Positions 1 to 6,024 of a DNA stretch of 9,570 nt are shown here, piece after piece (within the stretch, counting starts at the first letter, position 1; each line of letters begins with the position of its first letter). The position numbers and the translations under genes are program-made. The notes under the pieces were generated by a model. That model did not search any database, was not told the DNA's origin, and saw only the letters and a list, made by a program, of their open reading frames with translations. The DNA is from Oscillospiraceae bacterium (lineage in GTDB: Bacteria; Bacillota; Clostridia; Oscillospirales; Oscillospiraceae), in the NCBI GenBank assembly GCA_017399325.1, contig JAFQDY010000233.1, positions 1 to 9,570 of the forward strand, given 5' to 3'.

Positions 1-58
1 AAAAGCAAACGACCAATATCACCCATTTGTAGTCCAGCCGGGATCTGTTTAATTTCAT
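1..58 (-). CDS. Probable MFS transporter, N-terminal fragment (19 codons)
   Basis: Read on the minus strand from an ATG at 58, this gives MKLNRSRLDYKWVILVVCF and then runs off the left edge. A short basic N-terminus followed by a Tyr-x-Trp-Val-(hydrophobic) run resembles the start of many major facilitator superfamily carriers. Upstream is an AGAGG Shine-Dalgarno sequence nine bases before the ATG, much like the one in front of the CapA gene in this window. It lies directly downstream of the LysR gene on the same strand, so it may be a regulator target and could carry the substrate or product of the hydrolase operon further upstream. Only 19 residues are visible. The reading frame is well supported; the MFS call is a family-level guess, and another membrane protein starting with a similar helix cannot be excluded. 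Confidence 0.5.
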   Translation of the reverse strand, partial: MKLNRSRLDYKWVILVVCF

Positions 59-91
59 AATACAACACCTCTTGCGACTGATTTTTACATC

Positions 92-121
92 AGTATAGCA
101 CTGCAAGCAGGTGTTAAGCAA
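92..121 (-). promoter_or_regulatory. Candidate promoter of the left-edge transporter gene
   Basis: On the minus strand a TTGCTT (116-121) and TATACT (92-97) are 18 bases apart, in the 95-base gap between the LysR stop and the transporter ATG. A small inverted repeat, CTGAT-N6-ATCAG (78-93), starts at the -10 and reaches the initiation region, so it could be an operator or leader hairpin. The -35 is only a partial match. No terminator is seen after the LysR gene, so read-through is also possible. Confidence 0.4.
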
Positions 122-153
122 TATCGGGTTCGTTAGCGGAGCATAACATAGAC

Positions 154-1041
154 TTAATGCAACTCCTGATAGAACTGCTGGGTGAAGTCCCGGAATGCTT
201 TCTCATCTTCGGTAAGAGGACGGTCCTTGCGCCAGTACAGCCGGGCGTTCCACGGTTCAAAGGGATCGTTCAGAGGAATATAGCGAAGGTTGGGATGGGC
301 GTTGTAGCCGGGATGCTTGGTAAAGAAAGAGATGCCTTGATTCTCTGCCACCATTTTTTGTCGGACAAGAAAAGAATAACTTTGGTCAGCAGGGAAAGGC
401 AGGTCACACAGGGCAAACAGTTTCTGCAGCCGACTGTACATAGAAGAGTCGGGCATTGTCAGAAAAAGTCGCTCTTCTGCCAGATCCTGTATATCCAGTG
501 ACTTTCTTTGCGTCAAAGGGTGATCCTTGTAGAGCATCACCGAGGGGGTCGCCTGAAATAAGAAGATGCTGTCTAGTTTTTCTTCGTAGGCAGGCGGAAT
601 TTCACATTCATATGCCAGCAAAAATTGATGCTGGGTGGCCAGTCCGTCTTCTGCCAGTTTGGAAATAGAAGTGCCGGAACAGGACAGGGTGAACTGGGAA
701 TGTTCCGAAGTGAAGGCCGCGATCAGATTCACCCACATCAGTGAGTTGATGCTGGCAAGGGAGATGTGAGGGCCGTGGTGCAGGACGCTTTGCTGCAACT
801 CCTGCTTGGCGCTGTCCAGACTGGCAAACACCTGATTCACATATTTCAGAAAAATCTGTCCCTGGGCGTTGAGGACGATGCGGTTGCTGCTTCGGTCGAA
901 GAGATTCATACCCAGTTCTTTTTCCAGCCGGGATATGGATGTACTTAACGCCGGCGCGGAGATAAAAAGTTCCTCTGCCGCCTCGGATATTTTGCCAATA
1001 TGGGCCACGGTCTTAAAGTATTTTAATTGCTGCAGTTCCAT
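154..1041 (-). CDS. LysR-type transcriptional regulator
   Basis: This is a 295-residue protein, the usual LysR size. The first ~60 residues form the winged helix-turn-helix (MELQQLKYFKTVAHIGK, then SEAAEELFISAPALSTSISRLE, ending in LFDRSSNRIVLNAQG). The rest is the periplasmic-binding-protein-like effector domain. The ATG at 1041 is chosen because a GGGAGG sequence sits eight bases upstream and the protein then starts where LysR proteins normally start; an upstream in-frame ATG at 1107 would add 22 atypical residues and overlap the promoter. The gene has its own promoter and lies between the hydrolase operon's terminator and a probable transporter gene on the same strand. By analogy with E. 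coli AbgR it may control one or both in response to a small substrate; this is inference. LysR proteins are often divergent from their targets, which is not so here. Confidence 0.9.
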   Translation of the reverse strand: MELQQLKYFKTVAHIGKISEAAEELFISAPALSTSISRLEKELGMNLFDRSSNRIVLNAQGQIFLKYVNQVFASLDSAKQELQQSVLHHGPHISLASINSLMWVNLIAAFTSEHSQFTLSCSGTSISKLAEDGLATQHQFLLAYECEIPPAYEEKLDSIFLFQATPSVMLYKDHPLTQRKSLDIQDLAEERLFLTMPDSSMYSRLQKLFALCDLPFPADQSYSFLVRQKMVAENQGISFFTKHPGYNAHPNLRYIPLNDPFEPWNARLYWRKDRPLTEDEKAFRDFTQQFYQELH

Positions 1042-1063
1042 AGATGCACCTCCCATTGCCTCC

Positions 1064-1092
1064 ATTATAGCGCAGGTTTGCATAAAGCGCAA
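1064..1092 (-). promoter_or_regulatory. Candidate lysR promoter
   Basis: On the minus strand a perfect TATAAT (1064-1069) lies 17 bases downstream of TTGCGC (1087-1092), a weak -35. Transcription would begin near 1057, giving a leader of about 16 bases that just includes the GGGAGG ribosome binding site. Its position after the terminator at 1111-1138 supports separate expression of the regulator. A weak -35 suits low-level expression or activator dependence. Confidence 0.5.
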
Positions 1093-1100
1093 GTAAATGC

Positions 1101-1138
1101 AAAACAAAAAGCAACGCCAGTCTGCAGACTGGCGTTGC
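1101..1138 (-). terminator. Intrinsic terminator of the capA-abgA-like operon
   Basis: A perfect 28-bp palindrome (1111-1138; 12-bp arms beginning GCAACGCCAGTC around a TGCA centre) begins 14 bases after the amidohydrolase stop. On the minus strand it is followed by TTTTTGTTTT (1101-1110), a good U-tract. On the plus strand it is followed by TGGCTTTTT, so it could also stop antisense transcription. Confidence 0.88.
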
Positions 1139-1152
1139 TGGCTTTTTAAATT

Positions 1153-2454
1153 TTATTTCAATAAATCGTAAACCATACCGCAGAATGCTTTTACAGCCTT
1201 GGTCATATAACTTTCATCGAAGTCATAGTCCCGCTTGTGATTGCCGGAGGTTACGGCGCTGCGGACGCGCATAAACACGCCCTGACCGCCGTGGCTTTGC
1301 ACCCGGTTGACCATATAGGAAACATCTTCGCTGCCACCCAGTTTTACGGACAACATACTGGAAACTTTCATACCCATCTTGTTGCCGCAGACATCGGCGA
1401 CTCTCTCCATCAGCGGCATATCGCTGACCAAGCCTTCTGCCGCGCCCATCAGTTTGATTTCCACAGTGCAGTCGTGCATAGCCGCGCAGTTTTCCAATAC
1501 GCGCAGAGCGTAAGCGCTCATATACTCGTTGATTTCGGTCGTTTCGCCCCGGACTTCCATTTCCATAAAGGCTTCGTCGGCGATCACATTCCGGCCGCTG
1601 CCTGCAATCAGTCTGCCTACATTGATACGGCTTGCGCCAGCGCTGTGGCGGGGAATTGCGTACAAATTGGTGACCGCAGCGGCTGCAGCCAGCAATGCGT
1701 TTTTGCCCAGGTGGGGAGCGCCACCGGCGTGGGCAGCCAAACCGCGGAATGTAACATCGTACTTAAAGGAGGCCAGACAACCGTGAGAGCCGGGGGTAAC
1801 ATCGCTGCTTTCTGCGCCCAGACCGGTGGTGTGGCTGGCGAGGAAAAAGTCCACATCATCCAAGTGACCTGCTTCCACAATGGACTTTGCACCACGCAGA
1901 CCCTCTTCACCGGGCTGGAAGATCAACTTGACCGTGCCGTGCAGATGGTCCTTGATGTCCATCAGTACCGACGCAACGCCCAGACCGGAGGCGGCGTGGC
2001 CATCGTGTCCGCAGGCGTGCATAGTGCCGGCATTCACAGAGGCAAAACCCTCTTTTGCAGGGAAATGGTCCTTGTCCATAGATTCGTTCACGCCCAGTGC
2101 GTCAATGTCAAAACGCATAGCCACCGTAGGACCTTCGCCGCAACGGAGAATACCGATCACACCGGTGTAGCCGCCACGGGTGGCTTTTACAAATTCCGGG
2201 TCAGCGCCCTGTTCAATGGCACGGTTGTAGTTCTTCTCCAAAACCTCTTCGGAGGGAAGACCCAAACGGGCATCGGTCTTGCAAACATCTGCGCCCATCA
2301 GCACTTCATAACCCAAATCGGTCAGGCGTCTTGCGATGATGGAAGCGGTGCGCATTTCCAGCCAGCCGCTTTCTGCGTACTTATGGAAGTCTCTGCGGTA
2401 TGCGATCATTTCGGGAGTAACTGACTCAGCCTTTTCGATAATTGTCTGATACAT
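1153..2454 (-). CDS. abgA: M20-family amidohydrolase, AbgA-like (aminobenzoyl-glutamate hydrolase subunit A type)
   Basis: This is a 433-residue cytoplasmic metallopeptidase; E. coli AbgA has about 436. AbgA-type features are RRDFHKYAESGW (20-31), an insert with RLGLP (63-67), FASVNAGTMHACGHDGH (137-153), and GASRINVG...GSGRNV (273-290). Likely metal-binding residues are Cys148, His150, Glu183/Glu184, His208 and His406. The metal-site loop reads QPGEEG where QPAEEG is common. AbgA proteins cleave an amide to glutamate in p-aminobenzoyl-glutamate, a folate breakdown product, together with a second subunit, AbgB. No abgB is in the window, so the enzyme may act alone or on another N-acyl amino acid. 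The ATG at 2454 has AAGGAG ten bases upstream, overlapping the stop of the CapA gene 12 bases away, so the two genes are co-transcribed and probably translationally coupled. Family is sure, substrate is not. Confidence 0.88.
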   Translation of the reverse strand: MYQTIIEKAESVTPEMIAYRRDFHKYAESGWLEMRTASIIARRLTDLGYEVLMGADVCKTDARLGLPSEEVLEKNYNRAIEQGADPEFVKATRGGYTGVIGILRCGEGPTVAMRFDIDALGVNESMDKDHFPAKEGFASVNAGTMHACGHDGHAASGLGVASVLMDIKDHLHGTVKLIFQPGEEGLRGAKSIVEAGHLDDVDFFLASHTTGLGAESSDVTPGSHGCLASFKYDVTFRGLAAHAGGAPHLGKNALLAAAAAVTNLYAIPRHSAGASRINVGRLIAGSGRNVIADEAFMEMEVRGETTEINEYMSAYALRVLENCAAMHDCTVEIKLMGAAEGLVSDMPLMERVADVCGNKMGMKVSSMLSVKLGGSEDVSYMVNRVQSHGGQGVFMRVRSAVTSGNHKRDYDFDESYMTKAVKAFCGMVYDLLK

Positions 2455-2466
2455 TTTTCTTTCTCC

Positions 2467-3762
2467 TTAAAAACGAATGTAGCCTACGCCGTCTTTGATT
2501 TCAATTTTCGTGCCGTAGGGCTGGGAAAGTTCCGCCAAGTATTTCAGAGTCTCTTCGCTCTTGTTCATAACCGGGCGACCCTTCTGACTTCTGGTTTTTT
2601 CCATATTCAGGGTCACGGGGTACAGTTGTACCTCGGTGATCTTGCCGTCTTCCACGGTCCAGGCGGCCATCACAGAGTTCCAAATTTCGGGCAAAACGCC
2701 GTAGCCGGCAGTGCCGTTTTTAGAGCGCAGATCCATATACTCGCCCACCTTCATATCGGGGCTGTAGCCCTTGTTCACATAGGCGTCCCAAGGTTGATAT
2801 TCCACGGTCTCGGTCTCGAATATGTAGTTGCCGATGGAGTAGAAAATCAAACCGTCTTTGTACTTCTCAATGCCCTGCAATTCGTGAGGACCGTGACCAA
2901 TGATCACATCCGCGCCGGCATCGATGCAGTTACGGGCAAAAGTCTCGATAAATCGGGAGGGAATGTTGGTCTGCCGCTCGTCATAGTAATGGCTGTGGAT
3001 GCTGACGAGGACGATGTCCGCCTGCTTCTTGGCCTCTTTGATCCGGGCGATCATACGCTCCATATCACCCTTGTGGGGAACGGTCTCCACCCAGTTATGA
3101 TCGTCCAGAATGAAACGGCTGCCGCCAAAGGGGAACTGACCCTCGGGATAGGGGGCGGAGTAGCCAAGTTCAATGCTGCGCTCGGCAGAGGCGTTGATCA
3201 TCGTCACTTCTGCAAGTTCCTTGACCATATCAAAATGTTTCTGGTCTACGTGGAAACGCTTCAGACAGCGCATAGGATTTGCGCCGGGACGGCCGGGCAG
3301 ATCCTCGGTCTGTGCGCCGGCCCGGGCAGAGTCATTGCCGGAGGAATTGCAGGCAAGCATCGCCACCCGAGCGTGCTTGGTCTCAATATAGCAAGCCTTG
3401 GAGGCATCGCCCAAATCCTTGCCGGTGCCGGCAAAGATCATATCCCGATCCTGCAAATGCTTGATGGTTGCCAGCACGCCGCTCTGGCTGTAGTCGCAGG
3501 AGTGGTTGTTGGCGGTGTTGAAAAGGTTAAAGCCGTATTCCTTCATATCGTCCAAAATACGGGGGTCAGACATAGCCCAGGTGCCGCCGCTGATGGCAGC
3601 AGGAATGCCTTCCCGATCGTGGAAGGTGCTTTCCAGGTTCAAAAATGCCACATCGTGGGCCTTCACGCAGGCCTGAATTTCGTCAAAGCCTTCGTAGCCG
3701 CCTTTGGGAAGCCGTTTGGTGGCAAATGCATCACCGGCTGCGATGAATGTTGTTTTTGCCAT
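2467..3762 (-). CDS. CapA-family (PGA_cap) metallophosphatase-fold protein, cytoplasmic
   Basis: This 431-residue protein shows the CapA/PgsA pattern of a calcineurin-like fold: Gly10-Asp11, NLE (42-44), NTANNHSCDY (82-91), HSHYY (256-260), GADVIIGHGPHELQG (283-297) and IFYSIGNYIF (306-315). These carry the conserved Asp, Asn and His residues expected for two metal ions. CapA proteins are named from poly-gamma-glutamate capsule synthesis and are often membrane-anchored, but this one begins MAKTTFIAAGD with no signal peptide or membrane helix, and no capsule synthetase genes (pgsB/capB, pgsC/capC) are nearby. It is first in an operon with an AbgA-like amidohydrolase, so a catabolic role on a gamma-glutamyl or related conjugate is plausible; this is inference. 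The ATG at 3762 follows an AGAGG sequence nine bases upstream. Residues after about 365 form a C-terminal tail outside the core. Confidence 0.85.
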   Translation of the reverse strand: MAKTTFIAAGDAFATKRLPKGGYEGFDEIQACVKAHDVAFLNLESTFHDREGIPAAISGGTWAMSDPRILDDMKEYGFNLFNTANNHSCDYSQSGVLATIKHLQDRDMIFAGTGKDLGDASKACYIETKHARVAMLACNSSGNDSARAGAQTEDLPGRPGANPMRCLKRFHVDQKHFDMVKELAEVTMINASAERSIELGYSAPYPEGQFPFGGSRFILDDHNWVETVPHKGDMERMIARIKEAKKQADIVLVSIHSHYYDERQTNIPSRFIETFARNCIDAGADVIIGHGPHELQGIEKYKDGLIFYSIGNYIFETETVEYQPWDAYVNKGYSPDMKVGEYMDLRSKNGTAGYGVLPEIWNSVMAAWTVEDGKITEVQLYPVTLNMEKTRSQKGRPVMNKSEETLKYLAELSQPYGTKIEIKDGVGYIRF

Positions 3763-3792
3763 AGGACAATACCTCTCTCATTTCGTAATGAT

Positions 3793-3812
3793 CGCGCCAA
3801 AAATCTGGCGCG
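3793..3812 (-). promoter_or_regulatory. Hairpin in the capA-abgA leader
   Basis: A perfect 7-bp inverted repeat, CGCGCCA and TGGCGCG, surrounds a 6-base loop within the 5' leader of the CapA transcript, 30 bases upstream of its ATG. It is not followed by a U-tract, so it is not a terminator. It could stabilise the mRNA, limit translation or be a DNA operator just downstream of the start of transcription. Confidence 0.45.
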
Positions 3813-3836
3813 GCAAGGGTTCTTCATATCGGCACT

Positions 3837-3865
3837 ATTGTAAATCAGAATCCCGGTTCTGTCAA
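3837..3865 (-). promoter_or_regulatory. Promoter of the capA-abgA operon, with an inverted repeat in its spacer
   Basis: On the minus strand a consensus TTGACA (3860-3865) and TACAAT (3837-3842) are separated by exactly 17 bases. Transcription should start near 3830, about 68 bases before the ATG. The spacer holds an inverted repeat, CAGAA-N6-TTCTG (3846-3861), which overlaps the -35; such a site would suit a repressor. With so strong a promoter, control by repression seems likelier than activation. The plus-strand padR promoter lies back to back with it, the two -35 boxes being 30 bases apart. Confidence 0.75.
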
Positions 3866-3895
3866 ACCCAATATTCCAAAAAATACAAAAAACCC

Positions 3896-3924
3896 TTGAC
3901 AACTACAATACTTCGTGATACGAT
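3896..3924 (+). promoter_or_regulatory. Promoter of the padR-DUF1700-DUF4097 operon
   Basis: TTGACA (3896-3901) and TACGAT (3919-3924) are 17 bases apart, placing the start of transcription near 3931 and the ribosome binding site directly after it. The -10 lies inside the palindrome described at 3907-3929. Confidence 0.75.
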
Positions 3925-3929
3925 GTATT
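3907..3929 (+). promoter_or_regulatory. Candidate PadR operator (23-bp palindrome over the -10)
   Basis: AATAC (3907-3911) pairs with GTATT (3925-3929), and TCGT (3913-3916) pairs with ACGA (3920-3923), around a GAT centre, with only one mismatched pair (3912/3924). Nine of ten positions are symmetric. It covers the spacer and -10 of the operon promoter, so a bound dimer would block RNA polymerase. PadR regulators commonly repress their own operon, which makes the first gene product the obvious ligand; that link is inference. Confidence 0.65.
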
Positions 3930-3948
3930 ACACGAGAGGAGGTATGGT

Positions 3949-4269
3949 ATGGACATTCAGTTAAAGCGCGGTCTTTTGGATGTGTGCGTTCTGGCGGCCA
4001 TCAAAGACGAAGACTCCTATGGCTATAAGATCATCAAGGATATGAAGCCCTATATGGAACTGTCAGAGTCCACCCTGTACACCATATTAAAACGTCTGGA
4101 AACCGGCGGAATGCTCACCGTTCACACTGCAGAACACGGCGGCAGACTCCGGAAGTATTACCACATCACCGATGCAGGCCTAGGGCGCATCCGGGATTTT
4201 CAGGAAGAGTGGAAAGAAATTTTGTCCATCTACCGATTTGTAACAAAGGAGGGCGCAGAGAATGCATAA
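3949..4269 (+). CDS. PadR-family transcriptional regulator
   Basis: This is a 106-residue protein of the short PadR class (subfamily 2). The winged helix-turn-helix begins MDIQLKRGLLDVCVLAAI, continues with DSYGYKIIKDM (23-33) and STLYTILKRLETGGMLTV (41-58), and ends with the wing GGRLRKYYHITDAG; a C-terminal helix would form the dimer. A GAGAGGAGG sequence (3934-3942) sits six bases before the ATG at 3949; an ATG at 3944 is out of frame. Its 3' end overlaps the DUF1700 gene by eight bases (ATGCATAA), so translation is coupled. PadR with DUF1700 and DUF4097 is a recurrent Firmicutes arrangement. The ligand or signal is unknown. The gene is probably autorepressed through the palindrome overlapping its promoter. 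Confidence 0.92.
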   Translation: MDIQLKRGLLDVCVLAAIKDEDSYGYKIIKDMKPYMELSESTLYTILKRLETGGMLTVHTAEHGGRLRKYYHITDAGLGRIRDFQEEWKEILSIYRFVTKEGAENA

Positions 4270-4864
4270 ACAGGAATTTTTGACGCAGTTGCGCAAAGAA
4301 CTGTCGGGACTGCCCCAAAATGAAATCGAAGAACGCATAGCGTTTTACGGCGAAATGATCGATGACAGGGTAGACGAGGGCCTTTCGGAAGAAAACGCCG
4401 TGGCAGAAATCGGCTCTGTTTCGGATATTGCCGCACAAATTATCAGCGAGATTCCGTTATCCAAAATTGCAAAGGAAAAGATCAAACTGAAAAGACGGCT
4501 GAAAGCCTGGGAAGTTGTGCTGCTGGCCGTGGGTTCGCCTATCTGGTTTTCTCTGCTGGCGGCGGCTTTTGCGGTGGTGTTCTCGGTGTATGTATCTTTG
4601 TGGGCAGTGGTCGTTTCCCTTTGGGCGTGCTTTGCGTCCTTTGCGGCCTGTGTTCTCGGTGGCGCAGCAGGGGGCGTTGTGATGCTCTTTAGCGGCAATA
4701 CGCCTGCCGGTCTTGCGATGCTGGCGGCGGGAGTTGTTTGCGCGGGCGTTTCAATTTTCGTATTTTACGGCTGTAAAGCGGCAACCAAAGGTATGGTGCT
4801 GCTGACAAAGAAAATGGCGCTTTGGACGAAAAAATGCTTTGTGAAGAAGGAGGATGGGGAATGA
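4262..4864 (+). CDS. DUF1700 (HAAS-domain) integral membrane protein
   Basis: The 200-residue protein has a soluble, acidic helical N-terminal part of about 70 residues (KQEFLTQLRKELSGLP, then FYGEMIDDRVDEGLSEENAVAEIG), typical of DUF1700/HAAS proteins. A basic linker (KEKIKLKRRLK) and hydrophobic segments at roughly 84-108, 110-143 (long enough for one or two helices) and 148-170 follow, and the end is cytoplasmic and Lys-rich. HAAS domains are thought to be signalling modules linked to PadR regulators, but no biochemical activity is established to my knowledge. It overlaps padR by eight bases and the next gene by four (ATGA), so all three are made together. It may relay a membrane signal to PadR or form a membrane complex with the DUF4097 protein; both are inference. 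Confidence 0.88.
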   Translation: MHKQEFLTQLRKELSGLPQNEIEERIAFYGEMIDDRVDEGLSEENAVAEIGSVSDIAAQIISEIPLSKIAKEKIKLKRRLKAWEVVLLAVGSPIWFSLLAAAFAVVFSVYVSLWAVVVSLWACFASFAACVLGGAAGGVVMLFSGNTPAGLAMLAAGVVCAGVSIFVFYGCKAATKGMVLLTKKMALWTKKCFVKKEDGE

Positions 4865-5832
4865 ACAAGATGAAAAAATGGCTGATCGTTGCGCCCGTCC
4901 TGATTTTAGCAGGCTGTTTGATTTTCGGAGGTGTGATGATGGCGCTGAACTGGGACTTTTCCAAACTTTCAACTGTCCGGTATGTAACGACCGAACACAA
5001 GATCACGGAAGATTTTGGCAGCATATCCGGCAACATATCCATAACTGCCGACACTGCAGATATTACTTTCGCCAAATCCGATAACGGCACTTGCAAAGTG
5101 GTGTGCTTTGAGGATGAAAAAGCCAAACACACCGTAACCGTTACGGAAAATACACTCAATATCAAACTGGAAGACCAAAGAACTTGGAAAGACTGGATCG
5201 GATTTTCTTTCCGCACACCTACGATAACGGTGTATCTGCCTCTGGAAGTATGCGGTTCGCTATGCATTACCGGAAGTACCGGTGATATTACGATTCCGAA
5301 AAACTTCCTGTTTACGGATGTGGATATTTCCCTGTCCACCGGCGATGTGGAATTTAACGGATGGGTGACGAACCTGCTGAAGATCAAAACAAGTACCGGT
5401 GACATTGATGCAGAAAATATTCACGCAGGCGCGCTGGACCTGACAGTTTCCACCGGCGAAATTGAATTGTCCCATGTAACTTGCGCAGGGGATGTGAACA
5501 TTCAGGTCACCACAGGCAAAGCGGAACTGGAGGATGTGAAGTGCGTAAACCTTCTCACTACAGGCGATACCGGCGACCTGTCTATGGAAAATGTGGTGGC
5601 AAGCGGAAAATTTACCATCAGCAGAAGCACCGGCGATGTAAAGTTTGACGGATGCGACGCAGAGGAGATATTTGTGAAGACCGACACCGGCAATGTTACC
5701 GGCAGTTTACTGACAGACAAGATCTATATTGCGAAAACCGACACCGGCAATGTGATCGTACCCAGCGCCACCCAAGGCGGTAAATGTGAGATCACCACCG
5801 ACACGGGGGATATCAAAATTCGTATTCAATAA
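4861..5832 (+). CDS. DUF4097-family membrane-anchored repeat protein
   Basis: The start is the ATG at 4861, which overlaps the DUF1700 stop as ATGA and has AAGGAGG (4847-4853) seven bases upstream; it gives 323 residues. A basic N-terminus (MNKMKKW) is followed by one hydrophobic segment (about 7-28), so the rest is probably outside the membrane. LAGC at 16-19 matches a lipobox, but the following residues are hydrophobic (LIFGGVMMAL), so a plain membrane anchor seems likelier than a lipoprotein. From about residue 139 to the end there are ten copies of a T-G-D/N/E/K turn at 19-20-residue intervals, with beta-strand-like stretches between them, the DUF4097 hallmark. Such proteins, including relatives of LiaG, often belong to envelope-stress loci. 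The molecular role is unknown. Confidence 0.9.
   Translation: MNKMKKWLIVAPVLILAGCLIFGGVMMALNWDFSKLSTVRYVTTEHKITEDFGSISGNISITADTADITFAKSDNGTCKVVCFEDEKAKHTVTVTENTLNIKLEDQRTWKDWIGFSFRTPTITVYLPLEVCGSLCITGSTGDITIPKNFLFTDVDISLSTGDVEFNGWVTNLLKIKTSTGDIDAENIHAGALDLTVSTGEIELSHVTCAGDVNIQVTTGKAELEDVKCVNLLTTGDTGDLSMENVVASGKFTISRSTGDVKFDGCDAEEIFVKTDTGNVTGSLLTDKIYIAKTDTGNVIVPSATQGGKCEITTDTGDIKIRIQ
5275..5811 (+). repeat. Ten-copy T-G-D repeat region of the DUF4097 protein
   Basis: The conserved turn glycines fall at residues 141, 161, 180, 199, 219, 238, 258, 277, 296 and 316, spacings of 20,19,19,20,19,20,19,19,20. Variants move from STGD in the N-terminal copies to TDTGN/TDTGD in the last three, and one copy reads TTGK. 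At DNA level the turns are recognisable as repeated ACCGG(T/C)GA or ACCGGCAA words. The regular spacing fits a beta-solenoid with one turn per repeat. Confidence 0.85.
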
Positions 5833-5862
5833 TATAATGTGTAACCCCTCTATGTGAAATAT

Positions 5863-5912
5863 ATCTGCGGACCCCCCGGAAATCACTAAGATTTCCGGGG
5901 GGGTCCGCAGAT
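5863..5912. repeat. Long GC-rich inverted repeat after the DUF4097 gene
   Basis: A 22-base left arm (5863-5884, starting ATCTGCGGACC) pairs with a 23-base right arm (5890-5912, ending GGTCCGCAGAT) around the loop ACTAA; the only irregularity is seven G on the right against six C on the left. It lies 30 bases after the operon and may end its transcripts, but no U-tract follows on either strand. It could be an atypical terminator, an mRNA-end stabiliser or a dispersed palindromic element. Confidence 0.75.
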
Positions 5913-5929
5913 AAGGATATCAAAAAAAT

Positions 5930-5949
5930 ATTTTACCAAAAAGTTAAAT
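5930..5949 (+). promoter_or_regulatory. Second, degenerate SdpR-type operator
   Basis: ATTTTACCAAAAAGTTAAAT matches the perfect palindrome at 5986-6005 at 16 of 20 positions, and the next two bases (GA) also agree. It lies just upstream of the -35, with its centre 56 bp from that of the main site. Both outer halves are kept while the centre differs, as expected for a weaker dimer site. Confidence 0.5.
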
Positions 5950-5954
5950 GATAG

Positions 5955-5983
5955 TTGACAGATGCAAGGAAGTGTGCTACATT
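5955..5983 (+). promoter_or_regulatory. Promoter of the sdpR-sdpI operon
   Basis: TTGACA (5955-5960) and TACATT (5978-5983) are 17 bases apart. The start of transcription falls near 5990, inside the palindrome at 5986-6005, and it is flanked on its upstream side by the second site at 5930-5949. Confidence 0.75.
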
Positions 5984-5985
5984 AT

Positions 5986-6005
5986 ATTTAACCAATTGGT
6001 TAAAT
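5986..6005 (+). promoter_or_regulatory. Perfect palindromic operator of sdpR-sdpI
   Basis: ATTTAACCAATTGGTTAAAT is a perfect 20-bp palindrome directly downstream of the -10, covering the predicted start of transcription. ArsR-family dimers bind this kind of symmetric site and SdpR is a known autorepressor, so the neighbouring regulator is the likely ligand. Confidence 0.72.
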
Positions 6006-6024
6006 GAAAAAAGGAGGTAATGGC

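Noticed and set aside
1237..2424. 395-codon open frame on the plus strand
   Set aside because: It is exactly antisense to the AbgA-like gene, whose M20 motifs are intact. The translation shows no family motif and there is no ribosome binding site in front.
2626..3843. 405-codon open frame on the plus strand
   Set aside because: It is antisense to the CapA gene and extends through its promoter. No recognisable domain; it arises from codon bias of the real gene.
4689..5405. 238-codon open frame on the minus strand
   Set aside because: It spans the junction of two overlapping plus-strand genes and has no motif or ribosome binding site.
5833..5838. TATAAT just after the DUF4097 stop
   Set aside because: No -35 at the right distance, and the long inverted repeat follows directly; a chance AT-rich match.
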